From positions 31,523,399-31,587,398 of the forward strand of contig OX328123.1 in NCBI GenBank assembly GCA_946811695.1: a stretch of 64,000 nucleotides of DNA, in the 5' to 3' direction. The first letter of the stretch is position 1. Each line of letters starts with the position of its first letter. Positions 10,926 through 23,227 of this stretch are shown piece after piece. The translations under genes and the position numbers were made by a program. The DNA comes from Gonocerus acuteangulatus (lineage: Eukaryota > Arthropoda > Insecta > Hemiptera > Coreidae). The notes beneath the pieces were generated by a model. The model was not told the DNA's origin. It did no database searches and saw nothing but the letters and a program-made list of their open reading frames with translations.

Positions 10926-12730
10926 GTCGCATCTACATCCAGGCCATCTACATCCAGGCCATCCAGGCTGGGCTATCTGTTGGTTGGCATCCTTCTTTAA
11001 CACCCATGGCGGAGGAGAGAATCTCCTCAAAGGTCCCACAGATGAAAAACTCAACCTACTGCGGGCGGATACTTCATGCACTATACCACGGGGGACCCAA
11101 TTTCTGGTAATTATGTACCTTATGTGTATATCCAACAGTCCTTTCTCATTCTTCAACTATCTATGCAGTATCAGTCTCTGAAGACGTCTTCAGATAATCA
11201 ACTCAAAAACAGATTGAGGCTACAAATGTCTGTACTTTGGAATTAAAATCAATAAAGATCTGAAGAAACTTTTAAAAATTCTTTCGGCGATTGTTATAAT
11301 CAAAAGTTGAACGTTAATCTGAATTAAAATTCAGGTGCAATGAATAAACTTGTCCTAAATTAAAACAACAATAATAATTTATCATAATCCTACCTAATGC
11401 CATCTAATCGTTTTTTATTTGCTAACAAGAATCTTGCAAATAGTTTTTTTAGTAACATATTTCCAAATATGCACTGGATTTAATTTGCCATATTACAATT
11501 ATCATTAAATATGCCCCCCTCAAAATTTAAAGCTCCCCTTTCCTATTTCAATATGTTTGTTGAGAGGGCTTCGAAAATAGCGGGAATTGCTCAATGATTT
11601 AGAAAAGCCAATTTTTTGATGACTAAAACTAGAAAGTATTTTGAATAATCAACCGGTTTTGAGTTTTATTTGTTATCCTATTTATTATCAAAATTTTATT
11701 CCATGTTCTTTTCTTCAAAAAAATTATATGCATACTGATTCAGCCACATTGTTTCAGAAATTAGATGGGAAAAAATAACAATATTTAGTAAATTTGAAAG
11801 TAAAAATATTGCAAGATTTTTTTTTTTTTTAGATTTGTAAATATTATTTATAATTAGTTTTAAAAACTCCTAAAGTCCGTGGATTAAGGAAAAAATAATT
11901 TTTCTACAAAAAAAATGTCGTTGAAATGGTTTGAGTACTCACAGAAATACAAGAGATGGTTCTCGGTCGGTATCTGACGGCTGAATGAAGCTGAGGCGAG
12001 TATCGACCAGACAGGATGTGGGAATATTCCCTACAAACAGGGAGAATCTCCCACACTCCCATCGTGGATTCCCCTTACGGTGGGACTCCACTCCCAAACC
12101 TGAGGGTTAGAACAATACGGACACTTGCTCCTCTCAGCAAACTCACACGATGGCATATGGAATAGAAAGGGAAATTGAAGTTTCAATGGAGTTGCAAGTA
12201 TTTGGTAGTTAAGATCGATATGGATGCGTGGCACAACCAAAATTTAGCTGATGTAGACATGCAATATGGATGCGTTAAGTGAATTTGGGTTTTCTCGGAA
12301 TGTGCATAAAAAATTCCAATTTGTTGAGTTAAAAAATTAAATGAAATCTAACAAAACATATAGAAGTATATCTAAAGGTACGTTTAAATCCGATAGTTAT
12401 TGCAGGACATTTATGCCACACAGTATTTGTAACTAATGAACAACTTATGTCCGAGACATATGACAGGTTATGAGTGTCGACACTTCTATACCATCAGATC
12501 TAAATACTGTTTAAAAAGAGAAGAATTTAATGTAAGAGATAAGTGTTTTAACTATTATCTTTAGTATCGACACTTCTCAACCAACCAGATGTACACACAG
12601 ATTACTTGCGAGTTGCAACAGTTCCGACATATATTGCTGATGTTGACCGTTCGTTTACTTTTCTTGTGCAACATTACAACATTATTATGTATCACAGTAA
12701 TCCTGAGCTGTGGGAGGCTAAATGTATTAC
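10926..12730. other. Gene-free stretch, possible decayed SINE at its left end
   Basis: About 10927-11100 has a duplicated CATCTACATCCAGGCCAT and an ACCACGGGGGACCC-like block that recall the tRNA-SINE on the minus strand, but it is too diverged to call firmly. A T tract lies at about 11818-11830. No gene was recognised in the rest. Confidence 0.4.
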
Positions 12731-12734
12731 TTAA

Positions 12735-12850
12735 GGTACGTTTCCATTCCGACAAGTCGCGGCGACATGTCGCTGCGACTTGTTGCACAGTTTTGTTGCC
12801 AAGACTCGGCGACATGTCGCAGGGCAGATTTGTAGTAATGGAAACGTACC
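12735..12850. mobile_element. TTAA-flanked MITE, 116 bp
   Basis: The terminal inverted repeats are GGTACGTTTCCATT and AATGGAAACGTACC, perfect over 14 bp. TTAA stands directly on both sides (12731-12734 and 12851-12854). The interior has nested short palindromes around CGACATGTCG. TTAA target duplications are typical of piggyBac and Kolobok elements; which one cannot be decided from the ends alone. Confidence 0.8.
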
Positions 12851-12854
12851 TTAA

Positions 12855-13600
12855 TAAAGTCAGAGAGAAAAAAACATAATGCCTTAAAAGAAATGTCCGA
12901 AGAATTTAGTACGGCTATTGAAGAAATCGCAAACTTAGAGAATGTCGTTTTGTTACACTAATAGTCTCTCTGAATTTTGCATCTGCGAATCGCCTTAGGA
13001 GCGGTTGCTCCTCCATTAATAAAATTTTGTTTCTTGTATTGATATAAGAGAACCCATTTTACGGGGCGGTTCGTATTTATAACGGTGGTTCATATGTTTA
13101 CATTTCCAGGGTTGATTCTCTAAAAAATCTATAACTACACTGAATCCTCCATATAGAGCCCAGAAATTAATTGTCTGAAGGCGTGTAATTCTTCTGAATC
13201 CAAAACAATACGATTTATTTATTTCCTACAATTTTTAGAATTATTACACTGCCCGCGATTTGGCGTTTCGATACTTAAATCATTGCCAGCAGTATGGACG
13301 ACACAGGACACTTACGTATGTATGAATGCAAATGGGTCGTACATTTTAAAAAATCCAGAACTGTCGTGTACTATCTATCCTTGGCATAAATGTCAACCAG
13401 TTTCTGTCAGAAAGTGAACATTCTTGGGATTTTCTTTCCCAGGAGATACGTAAACTATCTATTAGATAAGTTCATGTCCTCAAATTTTCGGTATATAAAC
13501 TAATTTACACTTATATATGGCAACTGAGGTTTCAGAAACAAATAATTATGCATCTGATTTGAAGTTGCTTTTAAAGGTACATTTTAGTACGTTTCTTCCC
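12855..13600. other. Gene-free stretch
   Basis: AT-rich DNA with no recognised gene or repeat boundary. Confidence 0.4.
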
Positions 13601-13726
13601 TCCCTCCATAAGAAGGTACGCCGCATGGATACGATGACGCAGCTGGAAGTGCCGACTTGAAATCTTTACGTTTCATAACTCATAGATTAAGGAAATAACG
13701 GTGGTTCATATTTATATGTGTTTGTG

Positions 13727-13779
<53 letters not shown>

Positions 13780-14275
13780 TACATATATTATAAATAAAAG
13801 AATCCTAAAACAATTCATTCCTGTAAGTAAATTTTTTTTTTTTTTATACTGCCTCAACTCAAAACGTAAACACATTTGTTTGGATGAATGTCAAAATATT
13901 TCACCTACAGGAATGAGTTGTTTTGGGATTTTCTTTTATTTTCATAAATATTTTGAAAACGGTAGGGAGCTCGAGATAAGTGAAAGGTAAAATTTCTAAA
14001 TTCTCTAAAAAAAAACGGTTCTAAATTACTTTTCGATGGGGATCTCATTCGTAGAACTAGAAATCTTAAAACTTCACATGAAATCTTGGCATCCCTGGAA
14101 GATTTCTTTGTACTGGGTGTTTTTGAGTATTTTTTTTTTTTTTTTTTAGAGCACATCGACAACTGGGTCAACTATATATTGGTCCAACATTAAATATATC
14201 TATTCCAAGCTTTCTGACACTAGAGATAAGAACGTTATGGAAACACGTTATGATAACGCAGTTCCTGCTAGTTGG
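13601..14275 (+). repeat. Repeat A copy 4 with (TA)n
   Basis: The hairpin end is degenerate (GGTACGCCGCATGG..). AGTGCCGACTTGAAA and AACGGTGGTTCATATTTAT precede the TA tract (about 13731-13772). The interior is shortened, and the distal end GGAAACACGTTATGATAACG..CCTGCTAGTTGGA lies at about 14232-14275. Confidence 0.6.
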
Positions 14276-14773
14276 ATTTGTTTAATAATTTAGTAAATGG
14301 GTTTTAGCATAATATAGAATGTCAAAAGCTTGCCAAGTAGATAATATAGTTTAATATAAATTCATGATGATACACTTATAATTATATCATGGATTGATGT
14401 TATCGATCGCCTTTATGGTATTAATTTGTAATATAGTACTCAGTCCGGTTATAACTCTATATTAATTTCTGTAATTCCCGATATTGGAAACTTTCTCAAT
14501 CAAAGGAGTTAGTTCGTTCACTCAACCACTGAAGTATAAGGCTAGAAACGCAAATAAACAATTTCAGACATTTCAGAGCATACTTGCAGTTGCACAACTT
14601 GTGACTAATGTTGCCGTACTCCTAACAATTGCAGTTTAAGCATTACGGTTTGGCCTTGCCACGAAACTCATTATTTAACACATTCTCAGCTAATATGAGT
14701 TAAGCACTAACAAAGTAAGCAAAATCATTTCATTAGGATTGGGGATTCACCTTAAATTCCCTTGTTTATAATC
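14276..14773. other. Gene-free stretch
   Basis: No gene or repeat was recognised. Confidence 0.4.
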
Positions 14774-15237
14774 TAGGCGCACGGTAGTGCGCCAGGCCAA
14801 GTTCCGGCCTAAGCATACTGTATGTATATGTATATTACAGGAGGTCTTAGAGCCGATTTTTACCCTCTCATAACTTTCAACCAGGTAAAGATAAAATTAT
14901 GAAATTTTACAGAGGTATTATACTACTAGATGTGAGTAAAACTAGAAATTTTCATAATTCTATATCGAATAGTTTCTAAGATATAAGCGATCGGAAATCG
15001 GGATTTATCTAGGCGCACGGTAGTGCGCCAGGCCAAGTTCCGGCCTAAGCATACTGTGTGTATATTACAGGCGGTCTTAGAGCCGATTTTTACCCTCTCA
15101 TAACTTCCAACCAGGTAAAGATAAAGTTATGAAATTTTACACGGGTTTTATACTACTAGATGTAAGTAAAACTGAAAATTTTCATAATTCTACATCGAAT
15201 AGTTTCTGAGATATAAGCGATCGAAAATCGGGATTTA
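14774..15237. repeat. Tandem duplication, two ~232-bp units
   Basis: Both units begin ATCTAGGCGCACGGTAGTGC, pass through AGAGCCGATTTTTACCCTC and ATATAAGCGATCG, and end in ATCGGGATTTAT. The second unit runs straight into the CACTCACTCA block of repeat C, so this is probably the repeat C leader, duplicated. A GCGC-flanked palindrome (GCGCACGGTAGTGCGC) opens each unit. Confidence 0.8.
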
Positions 15238-16590
15238 TAGGACTCACTCACTCACTCACTCACTCACTCACTGACTCATCAAAATTATTAGGCACTTCCC
15301 ATGATGCTAGAGACTTGAAATTTTGCATGAAGATAGATATGAAGACGTCATTAAAGGAAAAAATCGAAAAATCGCGAAATGTTGTGTTTGACTCCGCTTC
15401 CGGGGCGGGGGCGTTCCAGTTTTGTACTTCCTTCGGAAACCCATCATTCCGTCCGAAACCCATGATGTGGGGTATCAAATGAATTGTCTCGGTATGAAGA
15501 ACCTATATTTGATGTTATAAGAAACAATTAGACGCATATAGGCTCGGTAAAAATCTTATACCAGCTGTCTGTCTGTATGTTTGTTCCTCTTACAAATCCG
15601 TACTGTTTGACCGATTTTGACCAAACTTGGGACACAGATGGGTCTTAATACGGGGCGAATCATAGGCTAGGTTAAATGGTCTATCAGCTGTCTGTCTCTC
15701 TGTTTGTTCCTTATACAAATACACACCGTTTGACCGATTTTGTCAAAATTTGACACACATGTCGGTCTTTATCCGGGTAGTGTCATAGGCTAGTCAAAAT
15801 CGTCTATCAGCTGTCTGTCAGTATGTTTGTTCCTTACACAAATTCACACCATTTGACCGATTTTGACCAAACTTGGCACACAGGTAGGCCTTGGTCCGGG
15901 GAATGCACTAGGCTAGGTAAAAAAGGTCTTTCAGCTGTCTGTCTGTATGTTTATTCCTTATACAAATTCACACCGTTTGGCCTATTTTGAACAACCTTGG
16001 CAAGCAGGTAGGTTTTGATACGGGAGTGTCATATATTACCTATGAGGTTTTGTACTTTTGTTCCATCGGAAAGCCATAATTTCTTCTAAAATCCATCATG
16101 TGGGGTATCAAATGAATCTTCTTGGTAAGGAGAACCTATATTTGAAGTTTTAAGAAACATTTCGTAAATAAAGTCGTAGGGGTTCACTGCATAATATACT
16201 TCAAAGCAGATACTAAGTTTTTCAAAGTCGAGCCATCTAAATTTCAATGTTTAGGATCACAAACCCAAAATGTATCGTCTTTGTTCTTATATTTTTCTTG
16301 AAGGCCTTCTGCACTTTCCCTATTGTGATCTTTATCCTCGGGATAAGGTTCCCGTGTTTTACAGTGTAATAGTTTAGTTAAGAGAGCAATCAATTTGTCC
16401 TCTAGAGTAAAGAGTTAGAGCTTCTAACTTTTCTAGTCTAGTGATTAGATGTATGTAGGTTGATTATTGGTATCAAATATCAAGCAGTAAGGAGAACCTT
16501 ATGCCAAAGACCCTGGTTTTATATGAAGTACAAAAGCCAGTAGGTATGCGGCAACTAAATTCTATTTAATACTTAGAAAAAAGTAATGAG
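15238..16590 (+). repeat. Repeat C, first copy
   Basis: It opens with an (ACTC)n run and GACTCATCAAAATTATTAGG, then four ~123-bp tandem units. Each unit starts CAGCTGTCTGTCTGTATG-like and contains CCGATTTTGACCAAACTTGG-like (starts near 15562, 15685, 15808 and 15932). A stretch homologous to 23730-24160 follows. Compared with the second copy it has a deletion near 16152 and loses similarity after about 16380. Confidence 0.78.
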
Positions 16591-17327
16591 ATCCCCAAAA
16601 AAACATAAATGTGAAATAGAGGCCAAGTTCCTGCCCCCACAAAGAAACACTCCCTTCCTCAAAAATATCCCCTCCTAAAACCCCCCAAAAAAGCTTTACC
16701 ATTCTACACTCCAAAAAAGTAGTATGAGTTGGTGTATTAATTCAACCAAAAATGTTTGCCAATACAAGAGATGATACAAGAAAGAAATGTCCAAGTTCAT
16801 TACTTGGAAGACCTCATAGTTACTTACTAAGAACAGTAAAGACACTTCAACTGACCTTTAAAAACAACAATAAAAATACTTACCCCAGTTACTAAAATAT
16901 CACTTTCCTCAACCAGGTATATTCTTAAACTTGGCAATGTTTTTTTTGTGCCGAAATTATCTTTAGAGAAAAACTAAACATTGCCAAGTTTAAGAATATA
17001 CCTGGTTGAGGAAAGTGATATTTTAGTAACTGGGGTAAGTATTTTTATTGTTGTTTTTAAAGGTCAGTTGAAGTGTCTTTACTGTTCTTAGTAAGTAACT
17101 ATGAGGTCTTCCAAGTAATGAACTTGGACATTTCTTTCTTGTATCATCTCTTGTATTGGCAAACATTTTTGGTTGAATTAATACACCAACTCATACTACT
17201 TTTTTGGAGTGTAGAATGGTAAAGCTTTTTTGGGGGGTTTTAGGAGGGGATATTTTTGAGGAAGGGAGTGTTTCTTTGTGGGGGCAGGAACTTGGCCTCT
17301 ATTTCACATTTATGTTTTTTTGGGGAT
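16591..17327. repeat. Near-perfect 352-bp palindrome with 33-nt loop
   Basis: Left arm 16591-16942 and right arm 16976-17327 are reverse complements. By eye I found no mismatch across 352 bp. The right arm lies in the normal orientation for the end of repeat C (compare 24176-24558, which has several differences). The left arm is therefore an inverted duplication of that end. The loop is the segment just upstream of the duplicated end. The structure would give a very stable hairpin if transcribed. Confidence 0.92.
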
Positions 17328-18150
17328 AGGACTCACTCACTCACTCATTCACTCACTCACTGACTCATCAAAATTATTAGTCACTTCCAATGATGCTAGA
17401 GACTTGAAATTTTGCATGATGATAGATATTAAGGTGTTATTAAAGGAAAAAATCGAAAAATCCTGAAAAGTTGTGTTTGACTCCACTGCCGGGGCGGGGG
17501 CGTGCCAGTTTTGGACTTCCTTCGGAAACCCGTCATTCTGTCCGAAACCCATGATGTGGGGTATCAAATGAATCGTCTCGGTATGAAGAACTTATATTTG
17601 ACGTTTTAAGAAACAATTAGACGCATATAGGCTCGGTCAAAATCTTATACTAGCTGTCTGTCTGTATGTTTGTTCCTTATACATATCCGTACCGTTTGAC
17701 CGATTTTGACCAAACTTGGGACACAGATGGGTCTTGATACGGGGAGAATCATAGGCTAGGTTAAATTGTCTTTCAGCTGTCTGTCTGTTTGTTCCTTATA
17801 CAAATACACACCGTTTGGCCGATTTTGACAAAATTTGACACACATGTCGGTTTTGATCCGGGGAGTGTCATAGGCTAGTTCAAAATCGTCTATCAGCTGT
17901 TTACCTAACAGTTTATTCCTTATACAAATCCGCACGATTTGACCGATTTTGACCAAACATAGTACATAGGTAGGTCTTTATCCGGGTAGTGTCATAGGCT
18001 AGGTCAAAATCGTCTTTTAGCTGTCTGTCTGCATGATTGCTCCTTACACAAATTCACTTCGTTTGACCGATTTTGACCAAACTCGGCACACAGGTAGGCC
18101 TTGGTCCGGGGAATGCACTAGGCTTGGTAAAAAAGGTCTTTCAGCTGTCT
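17328..18150 (+). repeat. Repeat C, second copy, left part
   Basis: It starts at the AGGACTCACTCACTCAC block and carries five ~123-bp units (near 17651, 17774, 17893, 18019 and 18142). It breaks off inside the fifth unit at the insertion point of LINE 1 and resumes at 23690. Confidence 0.85.
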
Positions 18151-18303
18151 GTCTGCATGTTTACAATACAATACAATACAATATTTCCGGGCTGACCTCC
18201 TCAGTGGGAGCGCACCGCGGCCAATCGACCTATTGTGCTTGCCCGTCGTTGTCTCCCCTCAGAGTATTACCTTCCAGTAGTCCAGAAGTCTCCTAATGGA
18301 TAT

Positions 18304-20094
18304 TTAACCTGGTTCAAGATTGGTATCCTTCGTGTCACCAAAGTACCTGAACCGTATATGATCCAACCGTTCACAGTCACGGATGAGGTGTAACGGCGTC
18401 TCTTCTTCTGCTCCACACCATCTACAGGTGGGGGAGTTGACCAGCTTCATCCTATAAAGGTGCTTATTCAGTTTACAGTGTCCCGTAATTATTCCAATTG
18501 CTTCTCTGAGTTCCGTTCTGTTTAGGAGCTTCAGCTCCTTCCAGGGTTCTCCAGAGGGCTTTTGAATAAAGCATTTGGTGTGCCTCAAAGTCTGGTTCTC
18601 CCAAAGGTTTTGCTGCTTCCCACGCAGCCATTGGTAAGTTATCCGTTTGAATAACGATGGTGGTGCCCCACAAAAGGGAGCAGGGCCAATTGGTACAGTA
18701 GCGGCACCTCTTCCTGCAAGTAGGTCCGCTCTTTCATTGCCAGGGATTCCACTGTGCCCAGGTATCCAGTGGATCTCAACACAGTTTCTGTTCTTGGCCA
18801 ATTCATTTAGTTCCATCCTACATTCCCTGACCAGTTTAGATTTAGTCATTGGGTTGCTTAAGGCTTTACAAGCAGCCAGGCTATCCGTTAGAATATTAAT
18901 CCTTTTCCGGCTGTGTTGTGTTCCTCTCAATTGGATTGCGGCAGCAAGGATTGCATATACCTCAGCCTGGAAAACCGATGGCTCTCTTCCTAAGGCGATG
19001 TGGGTGCCCCCCCCCCCTTGGCACCCCCTGTACCATATTCCTGAGCCAGTCCCCTCTGAGGTCTTTGATCCATCTGTGTAGACGTTGAATCCATTGAGTA
19101 TGTTCATCGGTGTGGGCACCAGAGATTTCCGCTCCACTCCCGTGTTGACTCTGAAGCTTCTTTTGAAACCATATTCAGGGATGATTGCATCCGACGGAAT
19201 ACACAACTCCGGGATACTTTCAATAATCCTAAAGATTCTTGAATGTCCTCCCTGCGTCTGAGGTGCTCTAATCACATTTTGTGAGGTCAGCCTAAGAGCT
19301 GTGGTCATGGCCATTCTTGCTACATGCAAATGTAACGGTGGTATATCCAGGAGTGCCTCCAGGGCGAGAGTGGGCGTTGATCTCATCGCTCCACCTATAA
19401 GGAGGCATCCTTGTCTTTGTATTTTATTTACCATGGCTTTCATATGTTCGGTGTCCAGCCGGTGCCACCAAACTAATGCACCATAGGCAACAATTGGCCT
19501 GATTACGTTCAAGTATAGCCATCTGGCAATGTGTGGTTTGAGACCCCAGGTTCTACCACACAGCCTCTTGCATGTCCACAGAGCAAACGTGGCCTTGTTC
19601 CTTACATGTTCCAGGTGTATTTTCCAAGTTAGTTTCTTGTCCAATAGTACCCCTAAGTACTTCACCGAATTGCTCAGGGGAATAATGTTCTCCTGAATTC
19701 TTAGGGTGCCGTATACCAGTCGTCGCTTTTTTGTAAAAGGGACTATGACCGTTTTACGTGCATTAATGCTGAGTCCTGACCTGGAGCACCACCTTGTGAC
19801 TCGTTTAAGTGCTTCATTCATAAGGTCCGTTATCACCGTGGGCACAGTGCCTCTAATTAGAATGGCAAGGTCATCTGCATAGCCCTGTGTATAGAAGCCT
19901 GCATTATTTAGCTCCTTGATAATGGAATTGACTACCAGGCACCACAGCAGCGGTGATAAAACCCCTCCTTGTGGACATCCCCTTGTAGCCTTGACACGTA
20001 TGTTAGCCTTCCCCAGGAAGGCACAAATTGTTCTTTCCCTCAGCATTGCCAGTGTCCATCTGGTTGTGCTAGGATCGATGTTAAAACTCCCCAT
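18304..20094 (-). pseudogene. LINE 1 ORF2, C-terminal part: RT, RNase H, Cys finger
   Basis: This is the continuation of ORF2 after the frameshift. The remaining RT motifs are present (GCPQGGVLSPLL near residue 40, YADD at 72-75). The RNase H domain has YTDGSK near 339, a TDS motif near 403 and PGHSGIPGNERAD near 440-452. Near 555-572 stands a C-x2-C-x8-H-x4-C finger, the usual ORF2 tail. The ATG used here is internal and not a natural start. Apart from the frameshift the protein has no visible defect, so inactivation is recent. Confidence 0.9.
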
Positions 20095-21857
20095 AGCTTC
20101 TGCTTTGTGATTAGTGGGGTATTATCAAAAGCTCCCTCAATGTCTAGAAATGCTCCAAGAGCAATTTTCTTATTGTTGATAGACTCCTCTACTTTCTGTA
20201 TTAGACAGTGCAGCGCGCTTTCGCATGATTTGCCAGATTGATAGGCATACTGCGTTGTTTCTAGTGGTACATGCCTAAGTATATTATCCCTTATGTGCCT
20301 GTCCACCAACTTCTCTAGTGTCTTCATTAGGAAAGATGTCAGGCATATTGGTCTATAGGCTTTAGGGTGATCATGGTGGTTCTTACCTTGCTTTGGTATA
20401 AACACAACCCGTACTTCTCTCCAACTCGTTGGTATGTAACCATAAGCAAGACTTCCTCTCAGTAGGCTAACAATCCTAGAGAGCAAACTGCCGAGGCCTT
20501 TTTGTAAAAGGCAAGGGTAAATATTGTCCATTCCTGGTGACTTGTAGGGATGAAAGGACCTAATGGCCCATCTCACTGATTCCGCTGTTACCAGTTCTTT
20601 AGCTAGAGTCCAGTCTGGGGCTCTCAAGGGTTGTCTAATCTCTGTAGTGAGTTGACTGTGTGTTAGGCCTTCCTCGTTATTTGGGAAGTGAGTATCCAGA
20701 AGGAGCCGAAGGGACTCTCTTTCCTTCGTTGTCCTTCCATTTGGACCTGTCATATCGCCAATCATGCCGTTGCAGTTCGACTTTGATATGACTTTGCTTA
20801 ACCTACAGCTCATGGTGGTCTCATTAATTTCTTCACAGAAGTTCCTCCAGGTATCCCTTTTGGTTTTCCTGAGAGTATTGTTATATTCTGTTAGGGACCT
20901 TTTGTATAGGTCCCACGAACCAGTTCTCTTTGCTTTGTTGAAGAGTTTCCTAGTTCTCTTCCTCATTGCGTCTAGTGTGGAATTCCACCATGGAACAGCT
21001 CTAGGCGTTCTCTTGGTGGTGAGTTTACAGTTTTCCTCAAAGGCCGTGGTAATGGCCTTTGTGAGTTCACAGTTAAGAAGCTCAACTTCAAGAGGATGAC
21101 TTGCGTGGCTTGGACAACACTGTAGTTTTTCACCCAGAGAGACCGTATAGCCTTGCCAGTCTGTCCCCTTGGGGTTTCTATAACTGAGCAGTACTGGTTT
21201 TTGGTACTCTAGGTCAAACCTAATATACTTATGGTCAGAGCCTGTAAATTCATCTACAACATGCCAGTTATGGGCGTTGAGGAGATTTTTGTCATCAATA
21301 GTTATTGTTATGTCAAGGACTTCTTGTCTAATAGCATTCTCAAAAGTGGGCTTATTACCTATGTTATTAATTTCTATATTATTAACAAGAAAGTAATCAA
21401 GCAATGTCTCACCTCTGCTGTTAGTGTTGGAGCTCCCCCATATCAGGTTATGTGCATTGGCGTCCATACCTATGATGCCACCAAGATGGTGACATTTAAG
21501 GTATTGCACCATGGTTTCCAATCCGGGGGTCACCGTCGGCTCATCACCTGGGAGATAGATGGAGCCAAGGATGATCCCCGTCCCAAAAGGTATTCTCACT
21601 GCTGCAGAGTCCCTAGAACAGAGAGACCATAAAGGAAAACTGTCAAGTTTATTGTTAAGCAGAATGCAGGCCCGCGCATCATCACACGGGTGACTGAGCA
21701 GCTGAAATCCAGCCGCCTTAAGGCCTGCAATCTGCTTTTTATGTATCCAGGGTTCCTGGATTAAAACGATATCAATGTTTTTACTCACCACATACTGGAG
21801 GAGCGAGCTGGTTGCCGTCCTGCAGTGATGTAGGTTGATCTGCAGCACGGAGATCAT
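20040..21857 (-). pseudogene. LINE 1 ORF2, N-terminal part: endonuclease and start of RT
   Basis: This 605-residue frame starts at the ATG of the ATGA overlap. Residues 1-230 form an apurinic-type endonuclease: QEPW near residue 34, GMDANAHN near 135 and SDHKYIRF near 214 keep the expected catalytic residues. The reverse transcriptase begins around 480 with YRPICLTS near 504 and the first catalytic Asp in FLDIEGAFD near 571-579. The frame then runs out of register after about 20110 and ends in a stop at 20040. The reading continues in the next frame, so a single indel has split ORF2. All motifs before the break look undamaged. Confidence 0.9.
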
Positions 21858-23227
21858 TGTTGTTGCCGACCAGCGCCCCGTGCCAGAGCCGGGGAATCCC
21901 CGACTCCACCACGGCCACCCTGCGAAGCAACGGGAGCCACGCCCCCAACCGACCCCGCCAGACCACCCACGGCCCCGCCCCCACCCCCCCGAGCCGGATC
22001 CTCAGGATCCATACTCAGGGGACTAGGCGCGGGTGCCACGGGGTCACCCACGGCCCCACCCCCGCCCCCCAGAGCCGGATTCTCATCCACGCTCCGGGGG
22101 CCGGACACGGGTACCACAGGCCCATCGCCAGACGGACCGGCAGGAGGCGCCCCCCCCGCATCTCCCAGTTGGTCAACGGCTGTTGAGCTCCCTCCTGGTC
22201 CCTCCACCTGCTCATCCTCCTTGGGTGGTTTCCTGTGATCCACCCTCTTGGCTACCACAATGTCGCAGCCATGGCGGATTCGAAGGTTCCTCTCCTGGAG
22301 GGTCAGGAATTGTGAGTTCGGGATAGAAGCCACAACAAATCGTCCAGTGGGATAATCCTTTTGGCCTAGGATCTTCCATTTTGACGTTTTAATACCTACA
22401 TTTTGTTTTTGCACCATCTCCAGAAAGAGGGGGGTCTCTCTGCAGGGCGCAGGGAAAAATGCAGCAATTTTCTGGAAGAATTCCAGCTCTTTTGGTTCGC
22501 ACGTCTTGAGCGCCGAACCTTCCCATGGCGTGCACTTCTCTATCCAGGAGGTGAGCCATTTGTTAGTTGCCTCATCCTCGCAGCTTACAATTAGTGCGCC
22601 CTCTTTCAACACCCTTCCGCAGAAGTTTAGGTGCGCTTCGCTGTCGCTCCTCTCCATCAGCCCATCCTGTATACTCATCAGAATCAGGTTGGCTTCTTTT
22701 GAGGTTAAAAGTTCCTCAGGGTAGGCCTCCTTTATTATGGCAACCTTGCTGTGGCAGGCCGCCAGGCTATATTGTATTCTGCCCTGGCTGTTGGAGATCC
22801 TGGGTCTTTTGATGTTTCCCTGGTTGGGTGAGTCAGTATTGCCAGTGGCCTCTCTTGGCCTCTTGGCTGTTTCCTTTGGGTTAGCGGACAACTCCCTTGT
22901 CTCCTTCTTCACCCTCTTCGCATAATTCCTCCTTTGGCGGTGAGTCATTTTGTCCCACACATCCTTAGGAAGTTTATTTTCCGAAATGGCTTCTTTGGCG
23001 GGGATGCTACTAGGCATCTGCATCACTCCACTAGTACCTGCAACATCTGGAGCGGATGTTTCCACCTCATGCTCCTTTGTGTTGCTCATCACTAAATCTA
23101 AGCTTGCCATCAGCTCTATGACCGACTGGCTGGTTTCAGATGTTTTGCTCTCGAGTGATTCGCAAGAATCCTCGTTGAGCAAGATTTCCCCTAAGGGTTT
23201 GTTTTTATTTTGTTGGTTAGAATCCAT
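21854..23227 (-). CDS. LINE 1 ORF1 protein
   Basis: This is a 457-residue open frame at the 5' side of the element. The N-terminal third is acidic and Ser-rich. A basic stretch follows (about residues 95-150, with QRRNYAKRVKK and KRPR). A compact central region (about 150-345) resembles the conserved non-zinc-finger domain of several insect LINE ORF1 proteins. A Gly/Pro/Val-rich low-complexity tail from about 355 to the end is encoded by GC-rich DNA. I see no CCHC knuckles, unlike ORF1 of LINE 2. It presumably binds element RNA in the ribonucleoprotein. The stop overlaps the start of ORF2 as ATGA, which suggests termination-reinitiation. The frame is intact. Confidence 0.85.
   Translation of the reverse strand: MDSNQQNKNKPLGEILLNEDSCESLESKTSETSQSVIELMASLDLVMSNTKEHEVETSAPDVAGTSGVMQMPSSIPAKEAISENKLPKDVWDKMTHRQRRNYAKRVKKETRELSANPKETAKRPREATGNTDSPNQGNIKRPRISNSQGRIQYSLAACHSKVAIIKEAYPEELLTSKEANLILMSIQDGLMERSDSEAHLNFCGRVLKEGALIVSCEDEATNKWLTSWIEKCTPWEGSALKTCEPKELEFFQKIAAFFPAPCRETPLFLEMVQKQNVGIKTSKWKILGQKDYPTGRFVVASIPNSQFLTLQERNLRIRHGCDIVVAKRVDHRKPPKEDEQVEGPGGSSTAVDQLGDAGGAPPAGPSGDGPVVPVSGPRSVDENPALGGGGGAVGDPVAPAPSPLSMDPEDPARGGGGGAVGGLAGSVGGVAPVASQGGRGGVGDSPALARGAGRQQQ

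Noticed and set aside
10867..11181. Two opposing ~105-codon frames
   Set aside because: They lie over the distal end of repeat A and decayed SINE-like DNA and have no domain.
21857..22326. Several Pro/Arg-rich plus-strand frames (GC-rich)
   Set aside because: They are shadows of the Gly/Pro-rich C-terminus of LINE 1 ORF1 on the other strand.
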